Assembly: GCF_003443655.1 (NCBI RefSeq)
Contig: NZ_CP031941.1
Location: forward strand, 5,082,501 to 5,146,500
DNA: 64,000 nucleotides
Source of the DNA: Nostoc sphaeroides
Lineage (GTDB): Bacteria > Cyanobacteriota > Cyanobacteriia > Cyanobacteriales > Nostocaceae
Direction of reading: 5' to 3'
The stretch's first letter is position 1. Every line of letters begins with the position of its first letter. The position numbers and the translations under genes are program-made. The notes beneath the pieces are model-generated. The model did not search any database, was not told the DNA's origin, and saw only the letters and a list, made by a program, of their open reading frames with translations. Below, piece after piece: positions 1 through 8,831 of this stretch.

Positions 1-355
1 TGTGGTATTTTTAATTTGTTTAAAAGTAATGAAAGGGTGGGACTATAACCTTTTCTCAGTCGTCGAAAGACGACTTTAGCTATTAGACTCAGAATTCATT
101 CTGAGGCGGGCTAGATGAGAATGAAATAGCCCTGACTAAGTACGCCTATTAAGTGTTTTACTTAACTATTCCTCAAAAATTTATCAAACACAGATAAAAA
201 AGCTGAAAATACTTAGATTTACATTTTCTTGATAAAAAATAGCTATATTACAAAGAAATGGCAAAATTTATATGCTAAAGCGTGGAAATTGCCCACTTTT
301 ATGCTAACGACGGACTAACCGCAACAGAATGGTGTAAGTCATTGTAGACACCGCT
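1..355. repeat. Intergenic DNA with a dispersed palindromic repeat
   Basis: No gene is visible here. Positions about 58-155 hold a dispersed repeat made of short hairpins: GTCGTCGAAAGACGAC, then a palindrome around CAGAATTCATTCTG and a tail reading AATAGCCCTGA. The same modules recur at about 42835-42990 (GTCGTCTTTAGACGAC, CAGAATAAATTCTG, AATAGCCCTGA) and in altered form at 27935-28110. The rest is AT-rich DNA downstream of the SLH protein gene. Confidence 0.6.
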
Positions 356-1747
356 TTAACTTCGCTTTAATTTCAAAGCCTCAGTAGCCGATACACCCTC
401 ACCCTGACTGCCAAAGTACCACAAAACTGTAGCAGCCTCAGCACGAGTTACTGGTTTTTTGGGTTGAAACAGAGTCGTATAACCAAACACCCGTCGAATA
501 TTCGATTGTTCGCCATTCTGGTAATCAGCCAACACTGCTCTTAAAGCCTTGGGGTCAATTCGCGCCGCGTCTTGGAAGCCCCAGGTTTGTTTGACTGCAT
601 CTAAGTTAGCAGAGGGTAAAGCTTGACGAGTATCTAGAGGTAATTTCCATAGCAGCAACTGTTCCCGCGTTAGGGGTGAATCAGGACGAAACAAAACTAC
701 TGTAGAATCTCCAGACAAAGAACTGGGAATTAACCCAGCCTCAGCTAATCCCTGAATTGCTGGAAAATCAGGGTCTTTTGCAGACACATCACTAAAAACA
801 GGTTGAGTAGTTTCTGATGCCAAGCGAATTTGTTTAGCTGGATTGCTGGCATACATAGCATTATTAGCAGCAATTAGCCAACGAGCATATTCCCGATGTG
901 TAACAATTTTACTGGGTTCAAACTGGTTAGTTGTGGCAGTATTGCTCTTAGTTGCTTCTGTTTCTATAGATAAAACACCTAATGCAGCTAAGTCTTGGAT
1001 ATGTTGCCGCCATTCTTGCGGTACTTTATTGAGATCGTTGAATACCTGAGATTCGGCTGTGGGTATAGAAGTTGCTTGGTTATTAGCCGTACTTGGTGGC
1101 TGTGTTGCCAAGTTTGCAGGTGATACCGGGCCAATAAACTGGGAATTTCCTGGTTGAGGAACGGCGTTAGTAGTTTCGTTAGGATTTGTAGTTGGGGTAG
1201 ATTGTGCCGTTGCAGTACTATTTGGTACGTAGTCAATCAGTAATTCTGTAGCTGTTTGGGGTTGATTAGGTGTGGCGTTAGTAACTGATTTAGGCTGAAT
1301 GGAAACCTTCAACAGCAAATCGTTACGACGTGCCTCAAACACACCTCCCGCATCATCTGTTGGCTGTTGCAAAATCTGCCAGTTATTTGTTTGAAACTGG
1401 CTACTATAAAAGCTAGCAATAAAGTTGCTGGGGTCAGAACTCAACCAACGAGTTGAGACTCTGTTTTCTGAGCCGCTAGCAGGTGTAACTTCCTGTAGTT
1501 TGGCATTGGAATATAGGGGGATATCTTTAGGAAAATCAGCAGGTAACTGAAGTGTAGATTCGTTTTGCTGTGCTTGCGGTTGGTTATCCTGAGATTCTCC
1601 AAAGACAACTGGATTGCTTTGCAGTTTCGGATCTGCCGCCAAAGATTCCTCAAGGTTTTTGGCAACTGGACTGTTAGCACAGGCTGTTAACGAAGTCAGT
1701 AGAACAGCCCAAATTAGAAATACAGCTGGACGTTTACAGGGAAGCAC
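356..1747 (-). CDS. S-layer homology (SLH) domain lipoprotein
   Basis: A 463-residue exported protein. The N-terminus is a lipoprotein signal peptide: a basic start, a hydrophobic core and the lipobox LTAC with Cys23, so the mature protein is probably lipid-anchored. Residues about 25-235 form a low-complexity Thr/Asn/Gln/Pro-rich region with one folded segment near 65-170. The last ~220 residues carry SLH-type repeats, with the signatures FSDVSAKDPDFPAIQGLAEAG, FRPDSPLTREQ and FQPKKPVTRAEAATVLWYF. SLH domains usually bind cell-wall polysaccharide, so a role at the periplasm/cell-wall interface is likely. The start is the ATG directly before the signal peptide. It stands alone, with no operon partner, and its exact role is not known. 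Confidence 0.85.
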   Translation of the reverse strand: MLPCKRPAVFLIWAVLLTSLTACANSPVAKNLEESLAADPKLQSNPVVFGESQDNQPQAQQNESTLQLPADFPKDIPLYSNAKLQEVTPASGSENRVSTRWLSSDPSNFIASFYSSQFQTNNWQILQQPTDDAGGVFEARRNDLLLKVSIQPKSVTNATPNQPQTATELLIDYVPNSTATAQSTPTTNPNETTNAVPQPGNSQFIGPVSPANLATQPPSTANNQATSIPTAESQVFNDLNKVPQEWRQHIQDLAALGVLSIETEATKSNTATTNQFEPSKIVTHREYARWLIAANNAMYASNPAKQIRLASETTQPVFSDVSAKDPDFPAIQGLAEAGLIPSSLSGDSTVVLFRPDSPLTREQLLLWKLPLDTRQALPSANLDAVKQTWGFQDAARIDPKALRAVLADYQNGEQSNIRRVFGYTTLFQPKKPVTRAEAATVLWYFGSQGEGVSATEALKLKRS

Positions 1748-2800
1748 AGGAAATCACAAATTGAGTTTCAATTCCTACCCTAGCGCAGACTGTTCATTAA
1801 ATGGGAATGGGGCATGGGGCATTGGGAATGGTTATTCTCCTTTATTCCCCTGCTCCTCTGACTCTTAATATCACCAAAAGACACTACCGACTCACGGCCT
1901 CTTCTTCGTAAATGTCTCTGTTGGTGAAGATAATATCTCTAAAAATGAGTAAACGGTAGCAAGAAGCTACCGTATTGTCTTCGTTTTACAGCCATTAGGT
2001 TTTTATAATTCCCATGCTTATTTATAGAGTTCCCTAAAATTCTGGCAAACTAACATTGTGCGGAAAAAAACATAAATAAACCTGAAATACTTGCTAGATA
2101 AGAGTTTTGTGATTTGGATGCTCTAAGCTCACAGGGATTATGACGCCCCCTTTAGCCTCACCCAAGGAGAGGAATGCATAAAGAACGCTAACGCTTGCTG
2201 ACGATAGATTCTGGAAATTATTCATCTGACGATGGTAAGATGAATAAGGCAATAGGTGGAAATGCCACTATTAAGCAATTCCGGGAACTTAACGTAAGCT
2301 TGTAGTTCTTGGGGGCGGGGTGATAGGCAAAGCAGTCAAGTGTCGCAGCAGTTTCTCTAGTATCTCTAAATTGATTTTCTGAGGAAAGTGCTACTTGTGC
2401 TATAGTCAAGAGTTTATTGGCAGCCTCGAAAGCAGTAAGTGCTTTCTCTAAAAGGGCGTAGTTTACCGCCGTAGGCATCGCCTCTATGTTATCCAAAGTT
2501 TTTTCTTTGGCAATCCATCCCCTGTTCTTCTGGTATGGGGTAGGGGTTCTTTTAGGAAGGCTTGGCAGAAGGTGCGCTTCGCAAGTTATAGAGACAGTAC
2601 ATAGTTAGCTGTGACTGTTTTCCCAATCATTACTAGGATTGGGTAGAGGCAAAAAGACACTTCATCGGATGCAATGGCGGTTGAAAAAGCCCTCTACAAA
2701 CTTGGTCTGAACAGTAAACAACTTCCTGATAGATTAGATACAATTAGCATCTGCGTTTGCTGCACTCAAATTGACATAGTGTTAAACCTTTGACCTGCTA
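1748..2800. other. Intergenic region, no convincing gene
   Basis: About 1 kb between the SLH protein and the sasA side. It has a G/A-rich heptamer-like stretch near 1800-1865 and otherwise mixed sequence. A weak open frame on the minus strand (2218-2496) lacks family resemblance and a ribosome site and is not called. I see no RNA gene. Confidence 0.5.
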
Positions 2801-2953
2801 GTGGCGCAAATTTTTGATTCAGGGCAAATTAAGACTTATATTCAAGGACTTGGGTGTTTCTTGGAGATAAAGTTAACCAAAACGGGGCAAAAGGCTCAAA
2901 AAGATATGTCTGATGTCAAAAACGCAGAACTGATAGGAGTATTAAGAATCTAA
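2801..2953 (+). CDS. Possible 50-residue small ORF or gene remnant upstream of sasA
   Basis: An open frame of 50 codons from a GTG, beginning MAQIFDSGQIKTYIQGLG and ending NAELIGVLRI before TAA. Its composition looks protein-like (balanced charged and hydrophobic residues, no repeat), but there is no clear ribosome site and I do not recognise the family. A stop codon lies just upstream in frame, so it is either a genuine small protein or the tail of a decayed gene. It ends about 100 bp before the sasA start. Confidence 0.2.
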   Translation: MAQIFDSGQIKTYIQGLGCFLEIKLTKTGQKAQKDMSDVKNAELIGVLRI

Positions 2954-3059
2954 AATAGATATTAAATTGAAGAAAAAACAACGACCATCGACAACCGTCA
3001 GTCTATTTTACTTTCTGTAAAACGTCGCCGGGTTGTTACCAGTGCTGAAACACGATTAC

Positions 3060-4247
3060 ATGCAAGTTTCCCAGGATCAGCCTATTTATTCTGAGGCTCC
3101 ACTCCAGCTGCTACTATTTGTCGATGGACGACCCAAGTCCCGACAACAAGTGCAGCGAATCCGTGCTTACTTAAAAGAATTGCAGGCTGAGTATAGTTTT
3201 GAAGTTGAAACTATCGATGTTGGACAACAACCTTACTTAGCAGAACACTTTAAATTGATCGCAACGCCAGCTTTAATCAAAATCCATCCCGAACCACGAC
3301 AGGTTCTGGCTGGGAGTAATATCATAGCGCAATTGAAAAACTGGTGGCCTCGCTGGCAAGCTGCTCTAGACGCCTATTTAAAAGTACAGGAAGACTTACA
3401 AGAACGTATAGAGGACAATGGTAAAGCGACATCGCCTAAATCCACTATTCGTTCAGTTGCTGTTTCTGCGGAACTAATCCGACTCTCAGACGAAATTTTT
3501 CGCTTGAAACAGGAAAAAGATAACCTCCAAGAGCAGCTACAGTTTAAAGACCGGGTGATTGCTATGCTGGCGCACGATCTCCGCAATCCGCTAACTGCTG
3601 CCGCGATCGCCATCGAAACTCTTCAATCTAATTACAATTTAGACACAGGGCAATTCCAGCGCCTCAAGCCATCGATGACGGCCCATTTATTAAAACAAGC
3701 CCGCAATCAAACTAAGGTCATTGACCGGATGATTGCTGATCTTTTAGAGGTAGGTCGTGGAAAAGATACAGAGTTTCCTATCTTACCACAAAAAATACAG
3801 CTAGGTAAAGTCTGCTTAGATGTACTAGAAGAATTGTGCGATCGCTACACCGCCAAATCCCAAGAGGTAGAAATAGATATTCCTAGTGACTTGCCTTATG
3901 TATATGCTGACCCAGAACGCATCCGCCAAGTGCTAGTGAATCTGTTGGATAATGCCATCAAATATACTCCCCAAGGTGGCAAAATTAGCGTTGCCGGATT
4001 GCACCGCACTACCCAAAAAGTTCAGTTTAGTATCGGCGATACTGGGCCTGGTATTCCTGTAGAGAATCGCGATCGCATCTTTGAAAATCACTTCCGCCTA
4101 CAACGGGATGAAGGTACAGAAGGTTACGGGATTGGTCTTTGTTTATGTCAACGCATCATCCTGGCCCATTATGGTCAAATTTGGGTAGACTCTGCTCCCA
4201 ATAACGGAGCATGGTTCCACTTCACACTACCAGTTTATCCTTCTTAG
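3060..4247 (+). CDS. sasA: Circadian clock sensor histidine kinase SasA
   Basis: SasA relays the state of the KaiC clock protein to the response regulator RpaA. Residues about 8-100 form the KaiB/thioredoxin-like sensor domain ([16 protein letters not shown], then a region ending in [19 protein letters not shown]), the part known to bind KaiC. The kinase core follows: H box [14 protein letters not shown] with His172, N box [11 protein letters not shown], and G boxes [16 protein letters not shown] and GYGIGL. The length of 395 residues is typical. The frame is open from a TTG at 3033, but ATG 3060 gives the usual start MQVSQDQP and is preferred. It is soluble, with no membrane segment. It converges on a diguanylate cyclase gene 39 bp away; kai genes are not in the window. 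Confidence 0.93.
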   Translation: MQVSQDQPIYSEAPLQLLLFVDGRPKSRQQVQRIRAYLKELQAEYSFEVETIDVGQQPYLAEHFKLIATPALIKIHPEPRQVLAGSNIIAQLKNWWPRWQAALDAYLKVQEDLQERIEDNGKATSPKSTIRSVAVSAELIRLSDEIFRLKQEKDNLQEQLQFKDRVIAMLAHDLRNPLTAAAIAIETLQSNYNLDTGQFQRLKPSMTAHLLKQARNQTKVIDRMIADLLEVGRGKDTEFPILPQKIQLGKVCLDVLEELCDRYTAKSQEVEIDIPSDLPYVYADPERIRQVLVNLLDNAIKYTPQGGKISVAGLHRTTQKVQFSIGDTGPGIPVENRDRIFENHFRLQRDEGTEGYGIGLCLCQRIILAHYGQIWVDSAPNNGAWFHFTLPVYPS

Positions 4248-4285
4248 AGATTGGTCATTCACAAATGACAAATGACAAATGACAA

Positions 4286-5356
4286 TTAAAAACTTGAGAC
4301 AAAGCGATCGCGCCCCCCGGTCTTTGCTTGGTAGAGTGCTTTATCTGCCTGCACAATCAAATCTGAAGGTGAGGATTCCCAAGTGGGAACAACAGTAGCC
4401 ACGCCCATACTTAGCGTGACATACTGACTCACCGCAGATCCATCGTGAACAATTCGCAAATCTTTGATTCCCTCTTGTATCGCTGCGGCAACGTGAACTG
4501 CGCCAGATGCAGGGGTGTATGGCATAATCACAGCAAATTCTTCGCCACCATAACGCGCTACTAAATCCTGATTTTTTTGCGCCTTGAGGCTTAATAAAGC
4601 ACCTACCTTTTGTAAACAGACATCCCCAGCCGGATGACCATATTTATCGTTGTAAAACTTAAAATAGTCGATATCACACAAAATCATTGACAGGGGACAC
4701 TCCTCTTGTGCCAGATTAATCCACTGAGTATTGAGATAATCGTCAAAACGGCGACGATTTGCCAACTCAGTTAAGCCATCTACATTGGCGAGGTGGTGCA
4801 AAGCTTGGTTTGCCGCCTCTAACTGTTTGTAGATTTGCGCTTGCTGTAGCAGGCGACGCAATCGCTGGCGCAATACAGGCCAGTGAATTGGCTTAGTGAC
4901 ATAATCAGTCGCCCCTGCTTCAAAAGCACGGTCTACAGATTCTTCATCATCCAAGGATGTGATCATCAATATGGGAGTGCGCTCCCATATCTTAGAGATC
5001 ACCGTATTATTAAGGCTTGAGTCAGTATCAAAGGTTGCAAGGGCTGAGATTAAATTATTCCTAGCAATCTGGAGTAAGTGCTTACAGCAGGTAAAACCAT
5101 CCATCACAGGCATTACAGCATCTAGCAAAACTATATCCGGTTTGATAGTCTCGTAAGCATCTAAACATTGCTTACCATCATTGGCCTCGACCACTCGATA
5201 ACCTTCTTGTTCCATAGCTTTACGTAACAAGACTCGGATGGTCTTGTCATCATCAGCTACTAGAATCAGTGGTGGTTGCTTAGAAACAGAAAATGGAGTT
5301 ATGCCTGACATGAGTTGCTTTCCACTTGCAGAACTATTCTGAAAAAGGCTGTGCAA
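4286..5356 (-). CDS. Response regulator with GGDEF (diguanylate cyclase) output domain
   Basis: A 356-residue soluble protein. Residues about 30-175 form a receiver domain (ADDDKTIRV, phospho-acceptor in IVLLDAVMPVMDG, Lys in ATDYVTKPIHW) with a Thr/Asn-rich insertion before ILMITSLDDEE. After a short coiled linker, residues about 190-355 form a GGDEF domain with the intact active-site motif GGEEF, so it should make cyclic di-GMP from GTP when phosphorylated. The usual inhibitory RxxD site five residues before GGEEF reads KNQD, so product inhibition may be weak or absent. A second Met at residue 16 could be the real start. It converges with sasA; a functional link is possible but not shown. 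Confidence 0.9.
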   Translation of the reverse strand: MHSLFQNSSASGKQLMSGITPFSVSKQPPLILVADDDKTIRVLLRKAMEQEGYRVVEANDGKQCLDAYETIKPDIVLLDAVMPVMDGFTCCKHLLQIARNNLISALATFDTDSSLNNTVISKIWERTPILMITSLDDEESVDRAFEAGATDYVTKPIHWPVLRQRLRRLLQQAQIYKQLEAANQALHHLANVDGLTELANRRRFDDYLNTQWINLAQEECPLSMILCDIDYFKFYNDKYGHPAGDVCLQKVGALLSLKAQKNQDLVARYGGEEFAVIMPYTPASGAVHVAAAIQEGIKDLRIVHDGSAVSQYVTLSMGVATVVPTWESSPSDLIVQADKALYQAKTGGRDRFVSSF

Positions 5357-6073
5357 CTCAATCGCATGGGAGCGATCGCTCTTTTCATCAATGCCAGGAT
5401 TTGCGGCAAAGGTATGTCTGGCTTCACAATCAACTGTTTTTTGACAAGAGAGGCTCTTGCGTTACTGAGCCAAGCAAGCGGTAGATAACTAAGTTGCATA
5501 GACAATCTATAATTGGAACACGAAGGCAATTCTTACCTTTTTGTTCGCCTATGGTTAGGGGAGGAAATCTTACTTTTATATTTCCCCATTGTTAAAGTCA
5601 AATTACGATTTTTTTTAAAATTGCAAATGTAAACCTTAATGATTTAGTTCTGTAGTTAGTTTAGAAACCTAACGATACAGGACAAAGCAATTATAAAACT
5701 GCGCTCAGAAGATAGTTAAGACTAAATATTTATATCACTTGACTCAAATTTATTTAGTCTATTCGACAAGGGTTACAAATGTCTAGTCTAATTACTATAG
5801 ACTAGACATTTCCCTTGGTACAAAGCTTTATTGTCGAGTCATTCTGGGTTAATGAAATAATTAAAAACTCTTATTTAATTCCGATATATTTTAGATCAAT
5901 TAAAATTGATAGTTATTTATTATAACAACCAGTAGTTTAATAGCTAATATTCTATAAAATTAGATATGCTAAATTAAGAGTTATTGAACAATTAAATCTG
6001 ACAATTACTTCAGAATTAAGATATAACTTTCATCTACAAATCAAAACCTATTTACATTCACTAAATCTTTCAA
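5357..6073. other. AT-rich intergenic region
   Basis: About 700 bp with no supported gene. It holds a perfect-looking hairpin around 5786-5812 (GTCTAGTCTAATTACTATAGACTAGAC) and is strongly AT-rich from 5860 up to the following small gene. It probably contains the promoters of both flanking genes. Confidence 0.45.
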
Positions 6074-6334
6074 ATGCCAGACTCATTAATGTATCACCAA
6101 GATCACTTTGTTGTTCTAGAAACAAATCAACCAGAACAATTCCTGACCCAATCAGAGTTATTAGAAAAGCTCAAAATAACTCTCCAACAACTCGTAATTC
6201 AAGATTTGCCGCCTGACTTGCAAAAGTTTGATACTGCGGAAGCTCAAGCACAATATTTACTTGACACCACTTGCGAATTAGATATTGCTCCTGGGCAATA
6301 TTTGCAGTGGTATGCAGTCCGGTTAGAAAAGTAA
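6074..6334 (+). CDS. CRR7-like protein (chlororespiratory reduction 7 family)
   Basis: A small soluble protein of 86 residues. The pattern DHFVVLETNQPEQFLT, then LPPDLQKFDTAEAQAQYLLDTTCELDI, then a terminal QWYAVRLEK matches the CRR7 family. In plants that family is needed for accumulation of the chloroplast NDH complex, and it is conserved in cyanobacteria. I infer a role with the thylakoid NDH-1 complex. Initiation could be at the first ATG or at the Met six codons later. It is followed by a dispersed repeat, with no operon partner. Confidence 0.75.
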   Translation: MPDSLMYHQDHFVVLETNQPEQFLTQSELLEKLKITLQQLVIQDLPPDLQKFDTAEAQAQYLLDTTCELDIAPGQYLQWYAVRLEK

Positions 6335-6338
6335 TTTT

Positions 6339-6640
6339 TTGGTTAGCGTTTCACGGTATGTGGAAAACCTCTCTCTAAATCTCTCTCCTAAGAGGAGAGA
6401 GACTTTGAATTTTCCCCCTAACCGAGCCGGGAAAGGCGTTAGGGGGTTAGGTGAATCGTTAGCTTTTCCACATAACGTGAAAAGTCAGGCGTTTGATTCA
6501 GGATTGCTACATAAAAGAATCGAGTTTGGGTAACGATAATTTTTGTTCTTGACTATTAGACATCTCCAGAAATTAATTATGCGTTACCTGAAAACCTTTT
6601 AGAGACGTTGCAATTGCTAGTCTCTACATTGGTTTTCGGA
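6339..6640. repeat. Dispersed palindromic repeat
   Basis: Non-coding. Two arms read as near inverted repeats: TCACGGTATGTGGAAAACCTC near 6350 and TTTTCCACATAACGTGAAA near 6463. They enclose the common motif CTCTCCTAAGAGGAGAGA and a CCCCCTAACCGAGCCGGG...GGGGGTTAGG segment. A second hairpin near 6570-6640 pairs AGACATCTCCAGAAATTAA with the region around GGAGATGTCT. This is typical of small non-autonomous elements in Nostoc genomes. Confidence 0.55.
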
Positions 6641-6645
6641 GATGT

Positions 6646-7215
6646 CTATTGACTACTGACTAATGACTCTTTTTGAGTATTGATCAGTGCTAGCTCAATT
6701 GTATTTTCTGATGGCTGCGTTATTTCAACCTCCAATCCAGGGCCAAAATAGTTGGTCATTTTTTCCTGCTTTTTTTGCCAGACATCAATTGGTATTAGCG
6801 GTGAATCAAATTCTAAAATTAGGGCATAGTTGCCATTGACTTCTGCTTCTCGCAAGCCTGTGACTGTTGGTCGTTCCTGATCTGAGGGACTCAAACCCAG
6901 AAAAGAAAGTGTTGTATCTAGATGAGCATCTTGACCGTAAGAATATCGGGTGATGTCTTTGCGAATTTTATTTTGAGTATCAGTTGCTTGCTGTTGGCGC
7001 AATATCAATGCTGACGGTGACGTAGTTTGGGTAAAGGGTACTGGCTTGAGTTCATTAGCTTTCAGCGCCAATCCTCCTAACAATAGAGGAATTCCGTAAA
7101 AAAATCCGACAAGATTTAATGTGGCATTATTAGCACCATAGGCGACGAAACCCATAATGGTTAATATGCCGCCGATGGTTAAACCGAGTGTTCCCAAAGA
7201 GATTTGGCGTAGCAT
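6646..7215 (-). CDS. DUF2854 family membrane protein
   Basis: A protein of 189 residues conserved in cyanobacteria and plastid-bearing plants (DUF2854). Two hydrophobic segments (about residues 8-28 and 33-50, LVGFFYGIPLLLGGLALKANELKP) form an N-terminal hairpin in the membrane. A soluble C-terminal domain contains the conserved RYSYGQDAHLDTTLSFLGL and EFDSPLIP stretches. The biochemical function is not known, and a thylakoid or plasma-membrane location is inferred from the hairpin. It stands alone, with its ATG just after a short AT-rich leader. Confidence 0.85.
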   Translation of the reverse strand: MLRQISLGTLGLTIGGILTIMGFVAYGANNATLNLVGFFYGIPLLLGGLALKANELKPVPFTQTTSPSALILRQQQATDTQNKIRKDITRYSYGQDAHLDTTLSFLGLSPSDQERPTVTGLREAEVNGNYALILEFDSPLIPIDVWQKKQEKMTNYFGPGLEVEITQPSENTIELALINTQKESLVSSQ

Positions 7216-7378
7216 GAGCTTAAATTAATATAAATTCTGAATACCTCAGTTTTATTATCATCGGCTATGAATAACTAATTAGGGAAGAACATCCTTCCTA
7301 GACAGTAGTATTCAACCAACTCAAAATTGCTAGGTTAAGACTGATACGCTAAGAAGTCAAGGGGTTCTGCCTTTTTTA

Positions 7379-7430
7379 TATAGCGGTTCTTATTCAGATG
7401 CGTTACAACATTACATCACGAGGTGTAGGG
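7379..7430. repeat. Fragment of a TATAGCGGTTC-end element
   Basis: The stretch from TATAGCGGTTCTTATTCAG to ACGAGGTGTAGG matches, in reverse orientation, the right end of the element at 20024-20256 (TATAGCGGTTCCCATTCAGG... CGAGGTGTAAA on the minus strand). Only one end is present here, directly beside another repeat copy. Confidence 0.55.
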
Positions 7431-7443
7431 TCTTGTCTTTGCC

Positions 7444-7627
7444 CATTGGTGTCAACTTAACCAGAAACTTCTTTAAAACCTCGTTTCCAGCCTCTGGCTG
7501 GAAATGCTCTTCAATTGGGCTGCTGCTGCAAGTCTTGAGGCTCCGCCTCAATGAGGGGCATTCCCAGTCGGAGACTGGGAACGAGACAAGGGCGTATTAT
7601 TGCCCCAGAATTTTGGATTTTGAGTTA
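7444..7627. repeat. Decayed copy of the CATTGGTGTCAACTTAA element
   Basis: It starts with CATTGGTGTCAACTTAA, identical to the terminal repeat of the element at 26360-26571. It then carries the same two internal hairpins in the same order as the reverse strand of that copy: a TTTCCAGCCTCTGGCTGGAAA palindrome and a TTCCCAGTCGGAGACTGGGAA palindrome. The far end (TTGAGTTAAC near 7619) is degenerate, so this copy appears old. It ends about 190 bp before the small gene at 7816. Confidence 0.65.
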
Positions 7628-7815
7628 ACTTAAAATTTAAAGGTAGTTAAAACAATTCGCAATTCGCAATGACGCTCGAAGACTCGCTAACGCTGCGCTA
7701 ACGCAATTCGCAATTACGTTTTGTGACAGGGATTTAGACCCCGACACAAAACGCGCTGCTTGATAGAACCAGGGGACTTAAACCCCTACCACTTGTTAAA
7801 GATAGGAAAAAAATA

Positions 7816-7989
7816 ATGGATTTACAGACTATAAAAGAACGAATTGTCGCAGTTCAAAGCAAACGCGAGTACCTGTTAGGTCTACTGGAGCAACCAAATT
7901 TGGGAACTTTGAGAGTTGACGTAAATCAGGCTTTGGAAGAACTGGATGAATTAATTGATGAATTTAGACGCACTATTCCGGTAGAGTAG
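7816..7989 (+). CDS. Small 57-residue conserved-looking protein
   Basis: A short gene starting MDLQTIKERIVAVQSKRE and ending DEFRRTIPVE. It is rich in Glu, Leu and Arg with heptad-like spacing and is probably a single helical hairpin. ATG 7816 follows an A-rich AGGAAAAAAAT leader. A strong intrinsic terminator begins 15 bp after its stop, which supports a real transcript unit. I do not recognise a named family and assign no function. It lies between a repeat copy and a convergent receiver-protein gene. Confidence 0.6.
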   Translation: MDLQTIKERIVAVQSKREYLLGLLEQPNLGTLRVDVNQALEELDELIDEFRRTIPVE

Positions 7990-8004
7990 AAATTATCAAA
8001 AATT

Positions 8005-8046
8005 GCGTCGGTTTAACCCTCAACTTTAGGTTATACCGACGCTTTT
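8005..8046 (+). terminator. Intrinsic terminator of the 57-residue gene
   Basis: A 14-bp stem, GCGTCGGTTTAACC (8005-8018) with GGTTATACCGACGC (8029-8042), has one mismatch and is followed by TTTT. It lies 15 bp downstream of the stop codon at 7989. Confidence 0.75.
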
Positions 8047-8118
8047 CAGTACTATCATCTCCTCAAATCCCCAGAATTTAACTAAGTGTGAGTTAGCGAA
8101 GCAACATAGCTGTATAAT

Positions 8119-8535
8119 TTATCCTGCAACTGAACCATCTCCTGCACGCTGACCTAACTGCCTAACTAAGGCAATAAGTTCGCTTGTAGGTACATCTTTC
8201 TTGCAAATGTTATCAAAGTTTGACATTGCCTTTGTACCGTGAAAATTTAGGTCTTCCACTGAGGAGTAACCAAGGATCTGGGTGTTCGGAGATATAGTTT
8301 TAATTTGACTAGACGCACTCCAGCCATCCATTACTGGCATCTGTAAATCTAGAACAATTACGTCAGGATGGCAACGTTTAACCATTTCTATAGCTTCTTC
8401 ACCATTACTGGCTAAACCTACTACTTGAATATTCTCCTGGCAAGAAAAAACTAATTGTAAGGTTAAACGAGTCAGTTCGTGGTCATCAACTACTAGAACA
8501 CGCAAGGTAGAAAGCTCACAGGATAACATTAACAT
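8119..8535 (-). CDS. Single-domain response regulator (receiver only)
   Basis: A 138-residue protein consisting of a receiver domain of the NarL/CheY kind: acidic pair VVDDHE (Asp17-Asp18), phospho-acceptor Asp63 in IVLDLQMPVMDG, and a Lys in ICKKDVPTSEL near residue 111. The usual helix-turn-helix output domain is absent, so it probably acts by protein contact or as a phosphate relay. No histidine kinase is adjacent, so the cognate kinase cannot be named. The start is the distal ATG (MLMLSCEL); a second Met two codons in is equally possible. Confidence 0.88.
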   Translation of the reverse strand: MLMLSCELSTLRVLVVDDHELTRLTLQLVFSCQENIQVVGLASNGEEAIEMVKRCHPDVIVLDLQMPVMDGWSASSQIKTISPNTQILGYSSVEDLNFHGTKAMSNFDNICKKDVPTSELIALVRQLGQRAGDGSVAG

Positions 8536-8831
8536 TTAGGGAAAAGACGAAATTATTTCAGAACAGCCTCTCTAGTTTATGGGAACAAATGGCAGCACTG
8601 ACTCTATCCTATGGTTGAATAACTTGTGTGAATCCATAACAAAAAACTTAGATAATACCGATTCAATTAATGATTGCAACACATCCTTGGGTAAAGACGC
8701 GATGAATCGCGTCTCTACAAATGGTGTATTTGTCGCATTCTTTTTTGAAATTGGTATAACTTCTCAAAAAAATCAAGTTTTCTAAAAAAAACTAAGTTGA
8801 GCTAGTTGTCAAGGTATAAGTAACTTATTTT
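8536..8831. repeat. Intergenic DNA with a GACGCGAT...ATCGCGTC hairpin
   Basis: No gene is supported. Near 8694-8715 a hairpin (AAAGACGCGATGAATCGCGTCTCTAC) matches the core hairpin of the CAATAC-ended elements at 23176 and 61975. It is flanked by ATACCGATTCAATTAATG on the left and CATTCTTTTTTGAAATTGGTAT on the right, a degenerate inverted pair, so it is probably a diverged element. Confidence 0.45.

Noticed and set aside
2218-2496. Minus-strand 92-codon frame starting MDNIEAMPTAVNYALLEK
   Set aside because: The first half looks protein-like, but there is no ribosome site, family match or supporting context, and the second half resembles random translation. It may be a remnant.
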